A DNA stretch of 5,051 bases from Desulfatirhabdium butyrativorans (GTDB lineage Bacteria; Desulfobacterota; Desulfobacteria; Desulfobacterales; DYRK01), in the NCBI GenBank assembly GCA_020718785.1, contig DYRK01000289.1, positions 2,410 through 7,460 of the forward strand, written 5' to 3'. Under the pieces are notes generated by a model that saw only the letters and a program-made list of their open reading frames with translations, ran no database searches and was not told the DNA's origin. Of the stretch, positions 4,932 to 5,051 are shown piece after piece. Made by a program: the position numbers and the translations under genes. Numbering within the stretch: the first letter of the stretch is position 1; every line of letters begins with the position of its first letter.

Positions 4932-5051
4932 AATACTATAGTATTTGATACTGTGAAATACCGTACATGGAGATCGGAATGAAAATAACAAGATCGTCAA
5001 AAACAACGATAAAATTTGCAACGGCGAAAAAACAGGAAATACTGAATGAAA
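4932..5051 (+). mobile_element. Probable left part of an IS200/IS605-superfamily element
   Basis: The region from just after the shortened binding-protein gene to the right edge holds a perfect 14-bp palindrome, AATACTATAGTATT (4932-4945), overlapped by a small hairpin (AGTAT 4940-4944 with ATACT 4948-4952), then the start of a transposase-like gene. IS200/IS605 elements lack classical terminal inverted repeats and carry subterminal hairpins, which fits. The exact left end cannot be fixed from one copy; it could lie anywhere from about 4915 to 4950. The right end is outside the window. Confidence 0.4.
4979..5051 (+). CDS. N-terminus of a TnpB/OrfB-type transposase (cut by the window's right edge)
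   Basis: Only 24 codons are present, beginning MKITRSSKTTIKFATAKKQ and still open at 5051. The basic start, the K(F) strand with a following lysine-rich segment, and the pattern of a short beta strand leading into EIL resemble the N-terminus of OrfB/TnpB proteins of the IS200/IS605 superfamily, RNA-guided nucleases with a RuvC-like domain further downstream. The catalytic part is not in view, so the call rests on this short match from memory. ATG 4979 is preferred because GGAG at 4969-4972 is well spaced before it; ATG 4967 is in the same frame and would add MEIG. Confidence 0.5.
   Translation, partial: MKITRSSKTTIKFATAKKQEILNE

Overview
The window looks like a stretch of chromosome from a Gram-negative, probably anaerobic or sediment-type bacterium with a repeat-rich genome. 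A member of the Desulfobacterota (Desulfonema-like) fits the mix of pentapeptide proteins, heptamer repeats and palindromic repeats, but no marker gene here fixes the taxonomy, so this is inference only. All supportable genes are on the + strand.

Layout: (1) 3-452 is the 3' part of a pentapeptide-repeat protein gene that enters from the left edge. (2) 450-510 is a heptanucleotide repeat array with inverted copies. (3) 522-1775 is a full-length two-domain cinA gene (MoCF-like domain plus PncC nicotinamide-nucleotide amidohydrolase). (4) 1755-1831 is a second heptamer array of different sequence but similar design; it overlaps the end of cinA and supplies its stop codon. (5) 1853-4003 encodes a 716-residue fusion of a PlsC/PlsB-type glycerolipid acyltransferase with an alpha/beta-hydrolase. 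(6) 4010-4178 is a composite palindromic repeat element: 44-bp inverted arms, a GC-rich inner hairpin, and a third partial copy of the arm. (7) 4209-4270 is a compact regulatory region with a 28-bp near-palindrome over a -35 box, a -10 box and a strong Shine-Dalgarno. (8) 4278-4931 encodes an exported family 3 solute-binding protein that appears to be cut short at its C-terminus. (9) 4979-5051 is the first 24 codons of what looks like a TnpB/OrfB-type (IS200/IS605 superfamily) transposase running off the right edge; its element may have caused the truncation of the previous gene.

The genes do not form an obvious pathway. CinA belongs to NAD-cycle salvage, the fusion protein to membrane lipid synthesis or remodelling, and the binding protein to solute uptake or sensing. 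No phage-defence system, CRISPR array, rRNA or tRNA is visible. The most distinctive signals are the acyltransferase-hydrolase fusion with a non-canonical HX4E active-site motif, the occupation of all three large intergenic gaps by structured repeats, and the arm repeat that can fold into two mutually exclusive long hairpins.
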